Positions 15,606-24,919 of a stretch of DNA of 46,476 nt are shown piece after piece. The DNA is from Spirochaetaceae bacterium. GTDB taxonomy: Bacteria > Spirochaetota > Spirochaetia > DSM-27196 > PWMO01. The notes beneath the pieces are model-generated. The model saw only the letters and a list, made by a program, of their open reading frames with translations. It ran no database searches and was not told the DNA's origin. Location: positions 1-46,476 of the forward strand of contig REDW01000110.1 in assembly GCA_007693325.1 (NCBI GenBank). The letters run 5' to 3'. Made by a program: the position numbers and the translations under genes. Positions within the stretch are counted from its first letter, which is position 1; each line of letters starts with the position of its first letter.

Positions 15606-16860
15606 GCGCGGTGCACTCCTCGCGCGCCAGCGTAAACAGTGCGCCGAGCTTCTGAGCGGGCGTTGACGCTGCCTCGATAACCGCCGCAAGGGTGCCGTCA
15701 GCGGGCGGATTGACAATCACAAAGTCAGCCTGCTTTCCCGGATCGAGACTGCCGACCTGGTCATCGATGCCCAGGATAGCCGCCGCCGCGCCGGTTATCA
15801 GATGGAGCAGGGCGGCGGGGTCCAACGCAACGCCGTCATCGCGCTGACGCTGCATCTCGTATGCGGCCAGACCCTCCTTGAATAGACTGAAGCCCGTGCC
15901 CCCGCCCACGTCACTGGCTACCGCAAATGGGATCTGGTAGTCGAGATGCCGCTGCATCGCAAAGCTGCCGCTACCGAGAAACGCGTTCGAGGACGGACAG
16001 TGTGCTATCGATACCGCGGCGGCGGCCATGCGCCGGCACTCGGACTCGGTTGGGTGAAGGTTGTGCGCGTAGACGCATCCGGGGCCGGTAAGACCGTAAC
16101 GCTCGTAGGTTGCAAAGTAGTCTTCGGCCCAGGGGAACTGGCGTTTCACCAGCGCGACTTCGTCGTGGTTTTCATTGATGTGGGTCTGGAACAGAACACC
16201 TTCGGTTTCGCGCATCAGACTGCCGCACACCTCCAGGATCGCCTCACTGCAGCTGACCGAGAAACGCGGCGTGACCGCGTAGCGCATCCCGTTGAAGTGG
16301 TGCCAGCGGTCAATCAGTGCGCGGCTGGAGCGGTAGCACTGGTCCGCGTTGTGCAGCAGCGGCGGCGGCAGCTCACGGTCCCCAAGCGACAACCCGCTGC
16401 AGATGCGCAGCCCGCTTGCGGCAGCCTCTTCAAAGAAGGTTCGCTGAGCCGCGGCTATGTGGCTGCCGAAGACCAGCGCGGTGGTGGTGCCGTTGGCCGC
16501 CAGGCTGCGTAGAAAGCGGCGGGCCGCCGGGCGCGCGTTCTGCTCGCTGTTGAGCGCCGCCTCCGCCGGAAGGGTGCGTTCAGACAGCCAGGTAAGCAGC
16601 GGCATCCCCATTGAGCCGATGATCGGCAGCTGGGGGAAATGAACGTGGATATCGATCAGACCGGGAAGCAGGATAGAGCCGTGCCAGTCGTGCAGTTGCG
16701 CCTGCGGATAACGCTGCATCAGCGCCGCGTAGTCATCACAGGCTCTGATCACGCCGTCTTCTACTGCTATCGCGCCGTCTTCCAGGCTGCGCAGGCCGGC
16801 GCCGCTGCCTGGCGGATCGGCGGGTACGTCGATGATATGGGCGCGGTAGAGCTCGGTCAT
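15562..16860 (-). CDS. guaD: Guanine deaminase
   Basis: A 432-residue amidohydrolase that converts guanine to xanthine and ammonia with one zinc ion. Expected ligands are present: His72 and His74 (PGLIDIHVHFPQ), His227 and Glu230 (QTHINEN), His266 (YAHNLHP) and Asp317 (SDVGGGT). The QTHINEN and SDVGGGTGFS forms distinguish it from atrazine-type and cytosine deaminases. The start overlaps the adenine deaminase stop as ATGA, forming a two-gene purine salvage operon, so coordinated translation is expected. Its stop lies 44 bp inside the ygiQ-type gene on the plus strand. Confidence 0.95.
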   Translation of the reverse strand: MTELYRAHIIDVPADPPGSGAGLRSLEDGAIAVEDGVIRACDDYAALMQRYPQAQLHDWHGSILLPGLIDIHVHFPQLPIIGSMGMPLLTWLSERTLPAEAALNSEQNARPAARRFLRSLAANGTTTALVFGSHIAAAQRTFFEEAAASGLRICSGLSLGDRELPPPLLHNADQCYRSSRALIDRWHHFNGMRYAVTPRFSVSCSEAILEVCGSLMRETEGVLFQTHINENHDEVALVKRQFPWAEDYFATYERYGLTGPGCVYAHNLHPTESECRRMAAAAVSIAHCPSSNAFLGSGSFAMQRHLDYQIPFAVASDVGGGTGFSLFKEGLAAYEMQRQRDDGVALDPAALLHLITGAAAAILGIDDQVGSLDPGKQADFVIVNPPADGTLAAVIEAASTPAQKLGALFTLAREECTALTCVGGREVYRRAT

Positions 16861-18653
16861 GTCTGCGTCACCGCCAGCGGAACCACTGCACCGGCGCCCA
16901 CGTCTACCAGGCCCAGGTCGGTCAGGCGAAGCTCGGGGATAACCGGCAGGCCCAGAAAGCTCAAGGTCATGAACGGCGCCGGCATGGTTACGCCGAGCGC
17001 TGCCGCAGCCCGGTCAACTGCCTGCATCAGCTCATCTACCTCTGCAAGCGGTTTGTCGCTCAAGAGCCCGGCAATCGGCAGCGCCAGTTCTGCAACTACC
17101 GCTCCATCTTCGGCTACCACAAATCCGCCGCCGATCTGACCCAGGCGCTGGATAGCAGTAACGATATCCCGGTCGCTGATGCCGGCTGACAGCACGTTGT
17201 GGTGGTCGTGCGCCACGGTGCCGGCGATGGCACCGCGCTTGAGTCCCAGACCCGTCACCAGGCCAACGCCGATCCCGCCGTTCTTGCCGTGGCGCTCGAG
17301 GCAGACCAGTTTGGCGATATCGCGATCCGGGTCAGCGGTCACTGCCCCGTCACGGATCGAGGGCTCCAGCTGCAGCTCGGTTGTCAGGATCTGACCGGCT
17401 ACCGGTTGGATGCAGCGCACCGCGCTGCCTGCAGCCGGAGCGGTCAGCCGAAGGTCGTCCGTTCTCAGCGTGCCTATTCGCACGCTGTTGATGACCGCCG
17501 AGGCGTCTACCGTGCGCCCGGCGCCCGCGGCCAGGATCCCGCTGTCCAGCTTTCCGTCGCGCGCTATCAGCCGTCCATTCTGATACACCGCCGAAGCCGC
17601 AAAGCGCTCCAGATCGCTGAGCACAACCAGGTCTGCGAAGTACCCCGGCGCTATCGCGCCGCGGCGAGCCAGGCCAAAATAGCGGGCGGTATTCCACGAG
17701 GCGGCGCGAATCGCCAGTTCGGGAACCACGCCTTTGGCAATTGCCTTGCGTACCAGGTCATCAACGCCGCCTTCGCTCAACAGCTCCGAAGGCAGACGGT
17801 CATCGGTAACAAAGCCGATGCGGTCAGCGGTTTGCGCGGTCAGCAGCGGCAGCAACTCCTGAAGATTGCGCGTGGCCGAGCCTTCGCGGATCATCATGAA
17901 CGCCCCGGCGCGCAGCTTCTCTCGTGCTTCCTCCAGCGCGGTACTCTCGTGATCGGAGCCAACGCCGCTGGCAAAGTAGGCGTTGAGCTCCCGGCCGGTT
18001 ATTCCCGGGCAGTGACCGTCTACTACCCTGCGATAGTGGTCACCGAGAAACGCTTTGGCCAGCACCTCTGGCTCACCGCCCACCACCGCCGCATAACTCA
18101 TCAGCTCGCCCACACCGATAACCGCCGGGTGCATTAACAATTCGTCCAGCTCTGCAACCCCGAGGACCGCTCCGGTTGTTTCCAGCGCGGTGGAGGGAAC
18201 GCAACTGGGTAGATCGATCCAGATGTTCATCGGGATACCGTAAGCAGACTCGATGCACCACGCTATTCCGGCTGTGCCGCTTACGTTGGCGATCTCGTGC
18301 GGGTCCCAGACAAGGCTGGTCACGCCGCGCGGTGCGATAATCTCGGCGTACGCCGCGGGTGTCACAAGTGACGATTCAATATGCAGATGGCCGTCGATCA
18401 GTCCCGGGCAGATGTGGCGGCCGTGCAGGTTCACCGTTTGAGCGGCTTCGGCGCGGTCAAATGCCGGCCCAACACCGGCAATCAGCGGACCGGCGACGGC
18501 GATTGATCCTGGGGCTGTTTCCTGGGTGATCACGTTGACAATCCGGGCGTTCTTCAACAGCATGTCAGCCGGTTTGCGTCCGGCGGCTACCGCTACCGCA
18601 TCAGCCACCTGTTGTGCTGTTGCCAGCAACTGCTGGGTACTCGAGTGTGACAT
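16857..18653 (-). CDS. ade: Adenine deaminase
   Basis: A 598-residue metal-dependent amidohydrolase converting adenine to hypoxanthine. The metal motif is PGLIDGHLHIESS (His89, His91, Glu93), and TSLVWDPHEIANVSG and VTDDRLPSELLSEGG are also characteristic of the Ade family. The C-terminal domain includes VAHDHHNVLSAG, another family hallmark. The ATG at 18653 is chosen because AAGGGGGGG lies just upstream; the frame stays open to 18788 but those residues are unlike the family. A candidate promoter (TGGACG 18704-18709, TATGCT 18681-18686, 17 bp apart) precedes it. Paired with guaD it feeds purine bases to xanthine/hypoxanthine pools, and the XdhC homologue at 34991 may relate to the next step. 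Confidence 0.95.
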   Translation of the reverse strand: MSHSSTQQLLATAQQVADAVAVAAGRKPADMLLKNARIVNVITQETAPGSIAVAGPLIAGVGPAFDRAEAAQTVNLHGRHICPGLIDGHLHIESSLVTPAAYAEIIAPRGVTSLVWDPHEIANVSGTAGIAWCIESAYGIPMNIWIDLPSCVPSTALETTGAVLGVAELDELLMHPAVIGVGELMSYAAVVGGEPEVLAKAFLGDHYRRVVDGHCPGITGRELNAYFASGVGSDHESTALEEAREKLRAGAFMMIREGSATRNLQELLPLLTAQTADRIGFVTDDRLPSELLSEGGVDDLVRKAIAKGVVPELAIRAASWNTARYFGLARRGAIAPGYFADLVVLSDLERFAASAVYQNGRLIARDGKLDSGILAAGAGRTVDASAVINSVRIGTLRTDDLRLTAPAAGSAVRCIQPVAGQILTTELQLEPSIRDGAVTADPDRDIAKLVCLERHGKNGGIGVGLVTGLGLKRGAIAGTVAHDHHNVLSAGISDRDIVTAIQRLGQIGGGFVVAEDGAVVAELALPIAGLLSDKPLAEVDELMQAVDRAAAALGVTMPAPFMTLSFLGLPVIPELRLTDLGLVDVGAGAVVPLAVTQT

Positions 18654-18680
18654 GGCCCCCCCTTGGTTACTCCGGCGTTC

Positions 18681-18709
18681 AGCATACCGCGAGATCCGGC
18701 CCACGTCCA
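18681..18709 (-). promoter_or_regulatory. Candidate promoter of ade-guaD
   Basis: On the minus strand TGGACG (18704-18709) and TATGCT (18681-18686) are 17 bp apart, placing the start of transcription about 20 nt before the ade ATG, which allows a normal ribosome site. It lies 28 bp from the divergent antiporter promoter. Confidence 0.45.
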
Positions 18710-18736
18710 TCGTTGCTCGATTGGCTTCTCGGGCAG

Positions 18737-18766
18737 TTGCGGAAGGTGCTCCGTTCCTGCCATACT
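18737..18766 (+). promoter_or_regulatory. Promoter of CPA2 antiporter gene, leaderless
   Basis: TTGCGG (18737-18742) and CATACT (18761-18766) are 18 bp apart and a GTG in frame follows after 6 nt. This favours GTG 18773 as the start codon of a leaderless mRNA. Confidence 0.5.
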
Positions 18767-18772
18767 CGCCCG

Positions 18773-20035
18773 GTGGAACTCCTTGCATACGTCAGTGAAC
18801 ACCCGCTTCTGGCCGTTGGCGCAATGTTGCTGGTTGGCTACGCTCTGGGGAAACTGGGTGAGATGGTCCACCTGCCCGAGATCACCGGCTTCATTGTTGC
18901 CGGGCTGGTGATTGGGCCGGCGGTAAGCGGCGTTGTCGACAGCGCCACCGCACGCGATCTTGTTGTGCTTACCGAGATTGCTCTGGCGTTTATTGCGTTT
19001 ACCGTGGGCGGCGCGCTGCACCGCATTACGATCCAGCGCGTGGGCCGCTCGGTGTTCATGATGAGCCTGGGACATCTGGTAACCAGTTTCACCGTGGTAT
19101 CGCTTTCGTTGATGGCCGCCGGCATCAACCGCGCGGTTGCTGTGCTGATGGGCGTGATCGCCGGTGCTACGTCTCCGGGAACTACGGTGGCGGTTGTCCA
19201 GCGGGAACAGGCGCACGGACCGTTTGTAGAACACCTGTTTGGCGTTGTTGCGGTGGTCAACGCGCTGACTATCATGCTGTTCGGTGTGGTGTTTGAGTTT
19301 GCGCCGCTGATGATGGGTGTTGGGCTGGAAACCGCGCCGTTGGCGCGCTTCGGTGCCTCGGTCCTGGAGATACTTCTTTCGGTCACTCTCGGGGCGCTGA
19401 GCGGCGTGGGAATCCACCTGGCCACCAGGTCTGAACGGGCCCGGCCGTCTCAGATTATCATCATGACGATCGGGTTTCTCTTTTTCAGCACCTCGCTGTC
19501 GGTCAGTCTGGGGTTCTCGCCGCTGCTGCTGAACATGGCGGCCGGGGCGGCGTTTGTGAACCTGTCCACGCGCAGTGAAGCGGTGTTCCGCACGCTCGAG
19601 CCGCTTACCCCGCCGATATACGCGCTGTTCTTTGTGCTTGCCGGTACCAAGTTCCAACCGCTGGCCTTCGTTGGAGGGCCGCTTGTGCTCTTTGGCCTGC
19701 TCTACATCGTGGCACGCATATTCAGTGTCTATTCGGGGGTGCGCCTGGCGGCGCACCTCGCCGGCGTGGAGGCCGGAATCGGCAGAAACCTCGGATTCTG
19801 CCTGGTTCCGCAGGCCGGGGTGGCGCTGGGCCTGGTGCTGTTGCTGGAGGGGGCTCCGATTTTGGGGCAACTTCCACCGGTGGCCGTAACAACCCTGCTG
19901 CAGGCGGTCAACATCGTGCTGATGGCTATCTTTGTCAAAGAGATCGTTGGTCCGCCACTCTCGGCCTACGCTCTCCGGCGCGGTGTACGGCAGACCGCCG
20001 CATCGGTACGGTCCTCCGTGTCCACGGCCACATAG
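18773..20035 (+). CDS. CPA2-family monovalent cation:proton antiporter
   Basis: A 420-residue membrane protein with about 12-13 hydrophobic helices. It begins as members of the KefB/NapA-like CPA2 group do (AVGAMLLVGYALGKLGEMVHLPEITGFIVAGLVIGP). It exchanges Na+ or K+ for protons across the inner membrane. There is no C-terminal TrkA-N or universal stress domain, so it is not a KefB/C-type regulated channel. The GTG at 18773 is inferred from the promoter position; the frame is open further upstream to 18614, but those residues are not hydrophobic and lie in the ade gene region. Being next to trkAH, it fits pH/salt homeostasis. The ion specificity cannot be read from the sequence. Confidence 0.85.
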   Translation: MELLAYVSEHPLLAVGAMLLVGYALGKLGEMVHLPEITGFIVAGLVIGPAVSGVVDSATARDLVVLTEIALAFIAFTVGGALHRITIQRVGRSVFMMSLGHLVTSFTVVSLSLMAAGINRAVAVLMGVIAGATSPGTTVAVVQREQAHGPFVEHLFGVVAVVNALTIMLFGVVFEFAPLMMGVGLETAPLARFGASVLEILLSVTLGALSGVGIHLATRSERARPSQIIIMTIGFLFFSTSLSVSLGFSPLLLNMAAGAAFVNLSTRSEAVFRTLEPLTPPIYALFFVLAGTKFQPLAFVGGPLVLFGLLYIVARIFSVYSGVRLAAHLAGVEAGIGRNLGFCLVPQAGVALGLVLLLEGAPILGQLPPVAVTTLLQAVNIVLMAIFVKEIVGPPLSAYALRRGVRQTAASVRSSVSTAT

Positions 20036-20054
20036 CCCTCGCTCCGCAGCGGTT

Positions 20055-20077
20055 CCAGCGTTTTTTGGCTGCGCTGG
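20055..20077. terminator. Possible bidirectional terminator
   Basis: CCAGCG (20055-20060) and CGCTGG (20072-20077) flank an 11-nt loop containing TTTTTT (20061-20066). The element lies in the 45-bp gap between the convergent antiporter and trkH stops. For the plus strand, the T-run follows a GC-rich stretch. The structure is not canonical. Confidence 0.3.
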
Positions 20078-20080
20078 AGG

Positions 20081-21532
20081 TCAATTCCTCCAGAACGTCG
20101 GCGTGAAGATCACCAGGATAGTGAAGACCTCGAGACGGCCGGTCAGCATGATGAAGCCGAGGTACCACTTGATGTAGTCAGGGAAGAAGGCGTAGTTCTC
20201 CACCGGTCCTATGCGACCAAAACCGGGACCGATATTGCCCAGCGTAGCCAGAGCAGTGGTAAAAGAGGTAACGATGTCGAATCCCCCCGAAGCTACCACC
20301 AGCGATGTGGTCAGCAGCAGGATCAGATAGAGAAAGACAAACGCCGATATCGCGTACAGCACGTTCTTGCGCACAGTCTGCCCGCCAAATGTAACCTGGA
20401 ACACCCCACGCGGATGCAGCAGGTACTTCATCTCGTGGAATCCCTGCTTGGCCAGGGTGACAATGCGAACGATCTTGATGCCTCCGCCGGTGGAGCCGGC
20501 ACAGCCACCGAAGAACATCAGCGTGAACAGTAATAACTGCGTTATCTGCGGCCAGAGCGCAAAGTCTGCGGTGGCGTAGCCGGTAGTGGTGAGTATGCTG
20601 GCGGCCTGGAAGCCGGCGTAGCGCAGGCTTTCACCAAAGCTGGAGTAGGTTCCTGAACGTGTCAGAGCAACCGCCATGACCAGAGCTGCGGTGGCAAAGA
20701 TGCCGAGGTAGCTTCTCAATTCAGCATCTCTGAACACGCTGGTAAACTGGCGCGTCAGCGCCTTGTAGTAGAGAATGAAGTTTGTGCCCGCCAGTATCAT
20801 GAACACCGTGATAACCACGTGCACGTATGCCGACGTGTAGTGTCCTACACTGGCGGCTCTGGGTGAGAATCCGCCGGTAGCCAGCGTTCCAAAGGTGTGG
20901 GTGAGCGCTTCAAACAGGTTGAGCCCGCCGAACAGCAGGAGAACAGTCTGTAACACGGTGAGCCCGAGATAGATCAGCCACAGGATCTTGGCGGTTTCGG
21001 TTACCTTGGGGGTGATCTTGTCCACAGAAGGGCCGGGGGCCTCGGCTTTCATCAACTGCAGCCCGCCGACTCCCAGCAGCGGAAAGACCGCAACGGTCAG
21101 AACGATGATCCCCATGCCGCCGAGCCAGTGTGTCAGCGAGCGCCAGAAAAGCATCGAATAGGGCAGCGCTTCGATATCGGTCAGAATGGTTGCGCCGGTG
21201 GTAGTGAACCCGGACATTGTTTCAAAGAACGCGTCTACATAGCGCGGGATCGTTCCCGAGAGCCGCAGCGGCAGCGCTCCCAGTGCTGCCGCTGATATCC
21301 AGGAGAGCGCAACGAGCATGAAGCCGTCGCGCGGTCGCAGTTCCCGCTCCGCCTTGCGCAGCAGGAAAAACAGCACCGATGACAGAATGAATGCTCCCAG
21401 TATCGGTACGGCGAAACTCAAGAGCGGTCCGGTCTCACCGTGATACCAGGCGATGCCGGCGGGTATCAGCATGAATGATGCGATGAGGAAGAGCAGCACC
21501 GCAACGATGCGCAAAATCAGCGCGAAGTTCAT
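20081..21532 (-). CDS. trkH: Trk potassium uptake membrane subunit
   Basis: A 483-residue transporter of the TrkH/KtrB superfamily that imports K+ across the inner membrane, working with the NAD-binding TrkA ring encoded just upstream. It shows the selectivity-filter-like segments: TMSGFTTTGATIL near residue 110, TLATGGFSPRAASVG, and the GGCAGSTGGGIKIVR block, each centred on a conserved glycine, plus TALATLGNIGPGF in the fourth repeat. The ATG at 21532 is chosen because it overlaps the trkA stop as ATGA; an upstream in-frame extension to 21718 has no resemblance to the family. Confidence 0.95.
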   Translation of the reverse strand: MNFALILRIVAVLLFLIASFMLIPAGIAWYHGETGPLLSFAVPILGAFILSSVLFFLLRKAERELRPRDGFMLVALSWISAAALGALPLRLSGTIPRYVDAFFETMSGFTTTGATILTDIEALPYSMLFWRSLTHWLGGMGIIVLTVAVFPLLGVGGLQLMKAEAPGPSVDKITPKVTETAKILWLIYLGLTVLQTVLLLFGGLNLFEALTHTFGTLATGGFSPRAASVGHYTSAYVHVVITVFMILAGTNFILYYKALTRQFTSVFRDAELRSYLGIFATAALVMAVALTRSGTYSSFGESLRYAGFQAASILTTTGYATADFALWPQITQLLLFTLMFFGGCAGSTGGGIKIVRIVTLAKQGFHEMKYLLHPRGVFQVTFGGQTVRKNVLYAISAFVFLYLILLLTTSLVVASGGFDIVTSFTTALATLGNIGPGFGRIGPVENYAFFPDYIKWYLGFIMLTGRLEVFTILVIFTPTFWRN

Positions 21533-22935
21533 GGTGCCGCGAAGACCTCCTGCAGTTTCTCGACGTGCTCCTTGCCGGTGATGACCACAATGTGGTCTCC
21601 GGGGTGAATAATGCGCTCTCCGCTTGGTATGACGTTCTGGTTCTCGTGCGAGACAGCCAGAATAAGCGAGCCCGGAGGCAGCTTGATCTCGCGTACCGGC
21701 TTGTGGGCTGCTCTGCAATCTGGGTCTACCGATAGCTCAATGATCTCAATCTTGCCGTCGGCAACGCTATGCACGCTCTTGATCGCTCCGCTGTGAATGA
21801 ACGTCAGGATGTTGTTGACCATGGTGTGCTTGAAGCTCACGGCAACGTCGATTCCCAGATTGGTTGCAATTGCAGAGTAGCCCACTTTCTTGACCAGCAC
21901 AATCGAGCGCTTCACTCCCAGTGAACGCGCGTAGAGAGCCGTCACGATGTTGAGCTCCTGGTTGTCTGTAGTGGTGACAATCAGATCAGAGTCGGCAAAG
22001 TGCTCTTCTTCAAACACGCCTTCATCCGAAATATCGGCGTTGATCACCAACGCTTCGGGGAAGCGTTCGGAGAGGTACTTGCATTTCTCGTAATCGCGCT
22101 CGACAATCTTCACGCGTGGCAGACGCATCGATTTGACTCGTGAAGCCATGGTTCGGCGCTTGCGTGCTTCGGGACTTTCACTGCTGCGCAGCAGATGCCC
22201 GGCAATTTCGGCTCCGATCTTTCCCCCGCCGATAATCACAATGCGGTTGAGTTCGTGCTTGTCTTTGCCCAGCCGGTGAAATATCCTGTCGAACTCTTTC
22301 TCGCTGGCCACAATGTAGACGGTGTCACCGGCTTCGATCACCGTGTCGCCGGACGGGATAATATAGCCTTTGCTGCCGAATACCGCCGCCACCAGAAACG
22401 AGATGTCGATTGCCTGCGCGGTCTCGCGCAGGCTCTTACCATCCAGAAACGACTCCGGGGTTACGGTTATTGGGCGGATTTGCAGCTGCGCGTGCTGGAA
22501 TAACATCACGTCGCTGAGTGCGCCGCGCTCGATGCTCTGGATAATCGCGCGCGCGGCTTCAATTTCCGGGTTGACGATGTAGTCGATGCCAAGCAGACCG
22601 CGCTCAGCTATGCGGGCGGTGGAGTACTCCAGGTTGCGCACACGGGCAACCGTGCGCGGCTTGCTGAACTCACTGTGTACCAGCGCACAGGACACCATAT
22701 TGACTTCGTCGGAATCGGCCACCGCAATGAAGAAGTCCGCTGATTCGCACCCGGCTTGATGGAGGACGTTGGGGTTGTTGCCCGCGTCGTTGATGATCAT
22801 GCAATCGAGGCGGTTGGAGACGTACGCGGCCTGATTGCGGTCTTTTTCAATGACTACCACATCCTGACCGTTATCGATTAACTGCTTGGCGATCTGAAAG
22901 CCTACCGCGCCGGCGCCGAGGATCACAACTTTCAT
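21529..22935 (-). CDS. trkA: Trk potassium uptake regulatory protein, two RCK repeats
   Basis: A 468-residue cytoplasmic regulator with two TrkA-N plus TrkA-C units. The NAD(H)-binding motifs are GAGAVG (residues 7-12) and GGGKIG (236-241). The two TrkA-C parts end in GDTVYIVA (about 203-210) and GDHIVVITG near the C-terminus. It gates TrkH in response to nucleotide and NAD binding. A linker of basic residues (ARKRRTMASRVKSMRL, about 256-271) interrupts the second Rossmann repeat and is longer than usual. The ATG at 22935 sits 9 nt after a good -10 box, so translation probably starts without a Shine-Dalgarno site. Confidence 0.95.
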   Translation of the reverse strand: MKVVILGAGAVGFQIAKQLIDNGQDVVVIEKDRNQAAYVSNRLDCMIINDAGNNPNVLHQAGCESADFFIAVADSDEVNMVSCALVHSEFSKPRTVARVRNLEYSTARIAERGLLGIDYIVNPEIEAARAIIQSIERGALSDVMLFQHAQLQIRPITVTPESFLDGKSLRETAQAIDISFLVAAVFGSKGYIIPSGDTVIEAGDTVYIVASEKEFDRIFHRLGKDKHELNRIVIIGGGKIGAEIAGHLLRSSESPEARKRRTMASRVKSMRLPRVKIVERDYEKCKYLSERFPEALVINADISDEGVFEEEHFADSDLIVTTTDNQELNIVTALYARSLGVKRSIVLVKKVGYSAIATNLGIDVAVSFKHTMVNNILTFIHSGAIKSVHSVADGKIEIIELSVDPDCRAAHKPVREIKLPPGSLILAVSHENQNVIPSGERIIHPGDHIVVITGKEHVEKLQEVFAAP

Positions 22936-22944
22936 GTAGCCAAC

Positions 22945-22973
22945 GTTATACCAGAGGCGCCGTCGGCGCGCAA
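22945..22973 (-). promoter_or_regulatory. Promoter of trkA-trkH, near-leaderless
   Basis: On the minus strand TTGCGC (22968-22973) and TATAAC (22945-22950) are exactly 17 bp apart, with 9 nt from the -10 box to the trkA ATG. The predicted leader is about 2-3 nt. Confidence 0.65.
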
Positions 22974-23085
22974 GATGCGGCCCGTGGACTGCCCTTGATT
23001 GCACAGCAGGCTTGGCAGGCTGGTTTGTTAGCGTTTAGACTTCTGCAATTATGAGAATAATCTGCAACATGCATCGGCGCGCAGT

Positions 23086-24873
23086 GTGAATATCCTTTCT
23101 CTCACCGCTGTTGGCAAAGCGGTCGGCGGCGAGCCCTTGTTCGAGGATGTCACAATCGGTTTGGAGCAGAGAGAAAAGGTCGGCCTGGTTGGCCGCAACG
23201 GATCCGGCAAGACTACCTTCCTGCGAATGCTGGCCGGGGAGATCGAGGCCGATGAGGGCCAGATCGTGCGCAGCCGAGGCCTGCGCTTTGCCGCGCTGCC
23301 GCAGCGCCCCGGCGTGGTGGCCGGGATGACGGTTGCCGGGTTTCTCTACGCCGACGGGCACGGTGCGGATGAGTCCGAGGAGCAGGCAGCGGCACTGCTG
23401 CGCTACCGTGCGATCTGTGACCAGCTCGGTCTGCACGACACAACGCAGCAACTGCAGACGCTTTCGGGCGGGATGCTCAAGAAGGCTGCGCTTGCGCGCT
23501 GTCTGGCTCTGAGCAGCGACGTGATGATACTCGACGAGCCCACCAACCATCTCGATATCAACACCGTGACCTGGCTCGAGCAGCAACTCAAGACGTCAGC
23601 AAGCGGGTTCGTTCTGGTTACGCACGATCGCTACATTCTGGACGCGGTCTGCGACACCATTCTGGAGATAGACCAGCGGCGGATCTACCGTTATGCAGGG
23701 AACTATTCAACCTACCTGCAGCGCAGGGCTGAACGGCAGAACCAGAGTGACCGCGCCGAACAACACCGGATAGCGACACTCAGAACCGAACTGGAATGGC
23801 TGCAGCGCGGCGCCAGGGCGCGGACGGGAAAAGACAAGAAGCGCAAGCAGCGGATCGGAGCTTTGCTCGACAGCGGCGAAGAACCCGAGGCACGCATGCA
23901 GCCATTGCCGACTGCGCAGCGCAGACTCGGCAAGAAAGCGCTGGAGCTCAACGACGTTGCCAAGAGTTACGATTCGGTTCCCGTAATCTCGGGATTCTCG
24001 TACCGTTTTACTCCCGGTGAACGGGTGGGAATTATCGGCCCCAACGGATCGGGAAAGTCCACTTTCCTCGACATGATTGCGGGGCGGACGCGGCCGGACC
24101 GCGGCACCGTCGAGCCGGGAGAGACCACCGTGTTTGCCTATTTTGATCAGACCGGCGCCCGGATCGATGAAGAGGTAACCGCGCTGGACTACATGAAACA
24201 CCACGCCGAGCGCATTCACCTCGATCGGGACACCACCGTTTCGGTTGAGCAGTTTCTCGAACGCTTTCTGTTCCCGCGTTCGATGTTCTCGCTGCCGCTG
24301 GCTCGACTCTCCGGCGGCGAGTTTCGCCGGCTCTACCTCATTCGTCTGCTGGCAAGCGCGCCCAATTTTCTGCTGCTCGACGAGCCCACCAATGACCTGG
24401 ACATCGACACGCTGCGCGTATTGGAGCAGTACCTGGAGGACTTTGACGGCTGTGTTCTGATGGTATCTCACGATCGGGCGTTGCTGAACCGTCTCACCGA
24501 TTCGCTGTTTATCTTTGGCGGCGATGGATCGATCCGGTTGTTCTCCGGGAGCTACGAAGACTACCGCCAAGCTGAAATCAGTACCGCAACCGCCGCCGCT
24601 CCCAGGCGGAACCCGCCCGCCGCCGCTGCTCGATCGGCCGGGCGTGCACGCAGCCGCGGCTTATCTTTCCGCGAGCAGCGCGAGTATCAGCTGCTGCCCG
24701 ATGAGATCGCAGCCGAGGAGGCCGAACTGGAACAGCTTGAAACGCGCTTTCAGCAGACAACTCAGGACCCCGCACAGCTGGCGCAGGATACCCGCCGCTA
24801 TCATGAACTGCGCAGCGCAGTTGAGGACAAGACCGCTCGCTGGATCGAGCTGGCCGAACGCGCGGAGGAGTAG
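23086..24873 (+). CDS. uup: ABC-F ATPase, Uup type
   Basis: A 595-residue soluble protein with two ABC ATPase domains and no membrane segment. First domain: Walker A GRNGSGKT (36-43), signature LSGGM (126-130), Walker B LDEPTNHLD (149-157). Second domain: Walker A GPNGSGKS (318-325), then LSGGEFRRLYL and LLDEPTNDLD. The C-terminal 70 residues form a charged coiled coil (SFREQREYQLLPDEIAAEE), the hallmark of Uup. ABC-F proteins act on ribosomes or nucleic acid: Uup is linked to ribosome rescue and to precise excision of transposons. The GTG at 23086 is the best start; no strong ribosome site precedes it. It is divergent from trkA and followed closely by the vWA gene. Confidence 0.92.
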   Translation: MNILSLTAVGKAVGGEPLFEDVTIGLEQREKVGLVGRNGSGKTTFLRMLAGEIEADEGQIVRSRGLRFAALPQRPGVVAGMTVAGFLYADGHGADESEEQAAALLRYRAICDQLGLHDTTQQLQTLSGGMLKKAALARCLALSSDVMILDEPTNHLDINTVTWLEQQLKTSASGFVLVTHDRYILDAVCDTILEIDQRRIYRYAGNYSTYLQRRAERQNQSDRAEQHRIATLRTELEWLQRGARARTGKDKKRKQRIGALLDSGEEPEARMQPLPTAQRRLGKKALELNDVAKSYDSVPVISGFSYRFTPGERVGIIGPNGSGKSTFLDMIAGRTRPDRGTVEPGETTVFAYFDQTGARIDEEVTALDYMKHHAERIHLDRDTTVSVEQFLERFLFPRSMFSLPLARLSGGEFRRLYLIRLLASAPNFLLLDEPTNDLDIDTLRVLEQYLEDFDGCVLMVSHDRALLNRLTDSLFIFGGDGSIRLFSGSYEDYRQAEISTATAAAPRRNPPAAAARSAGRARSRGLSFREQREYQLLPDEIAAEEAELEQLETRFQQTTQDPAQLAQDTRRYHELRSAVEDKTARWIELAERAEE

Positions 24874-24919
24874 GGCAGTCCGGTATAATACCGCCGCACG
24901 TCCACGCCGATACTAGAGC

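Noticed and set aside
18593-19870. 425-codon open frame antisense to the CPA2 antiporter
   Set aside because: Composition is His/Arg/Gln-rich as in shadow frames, with no family resemblance; the plus-strand frame encodes a clear membrane transporter.
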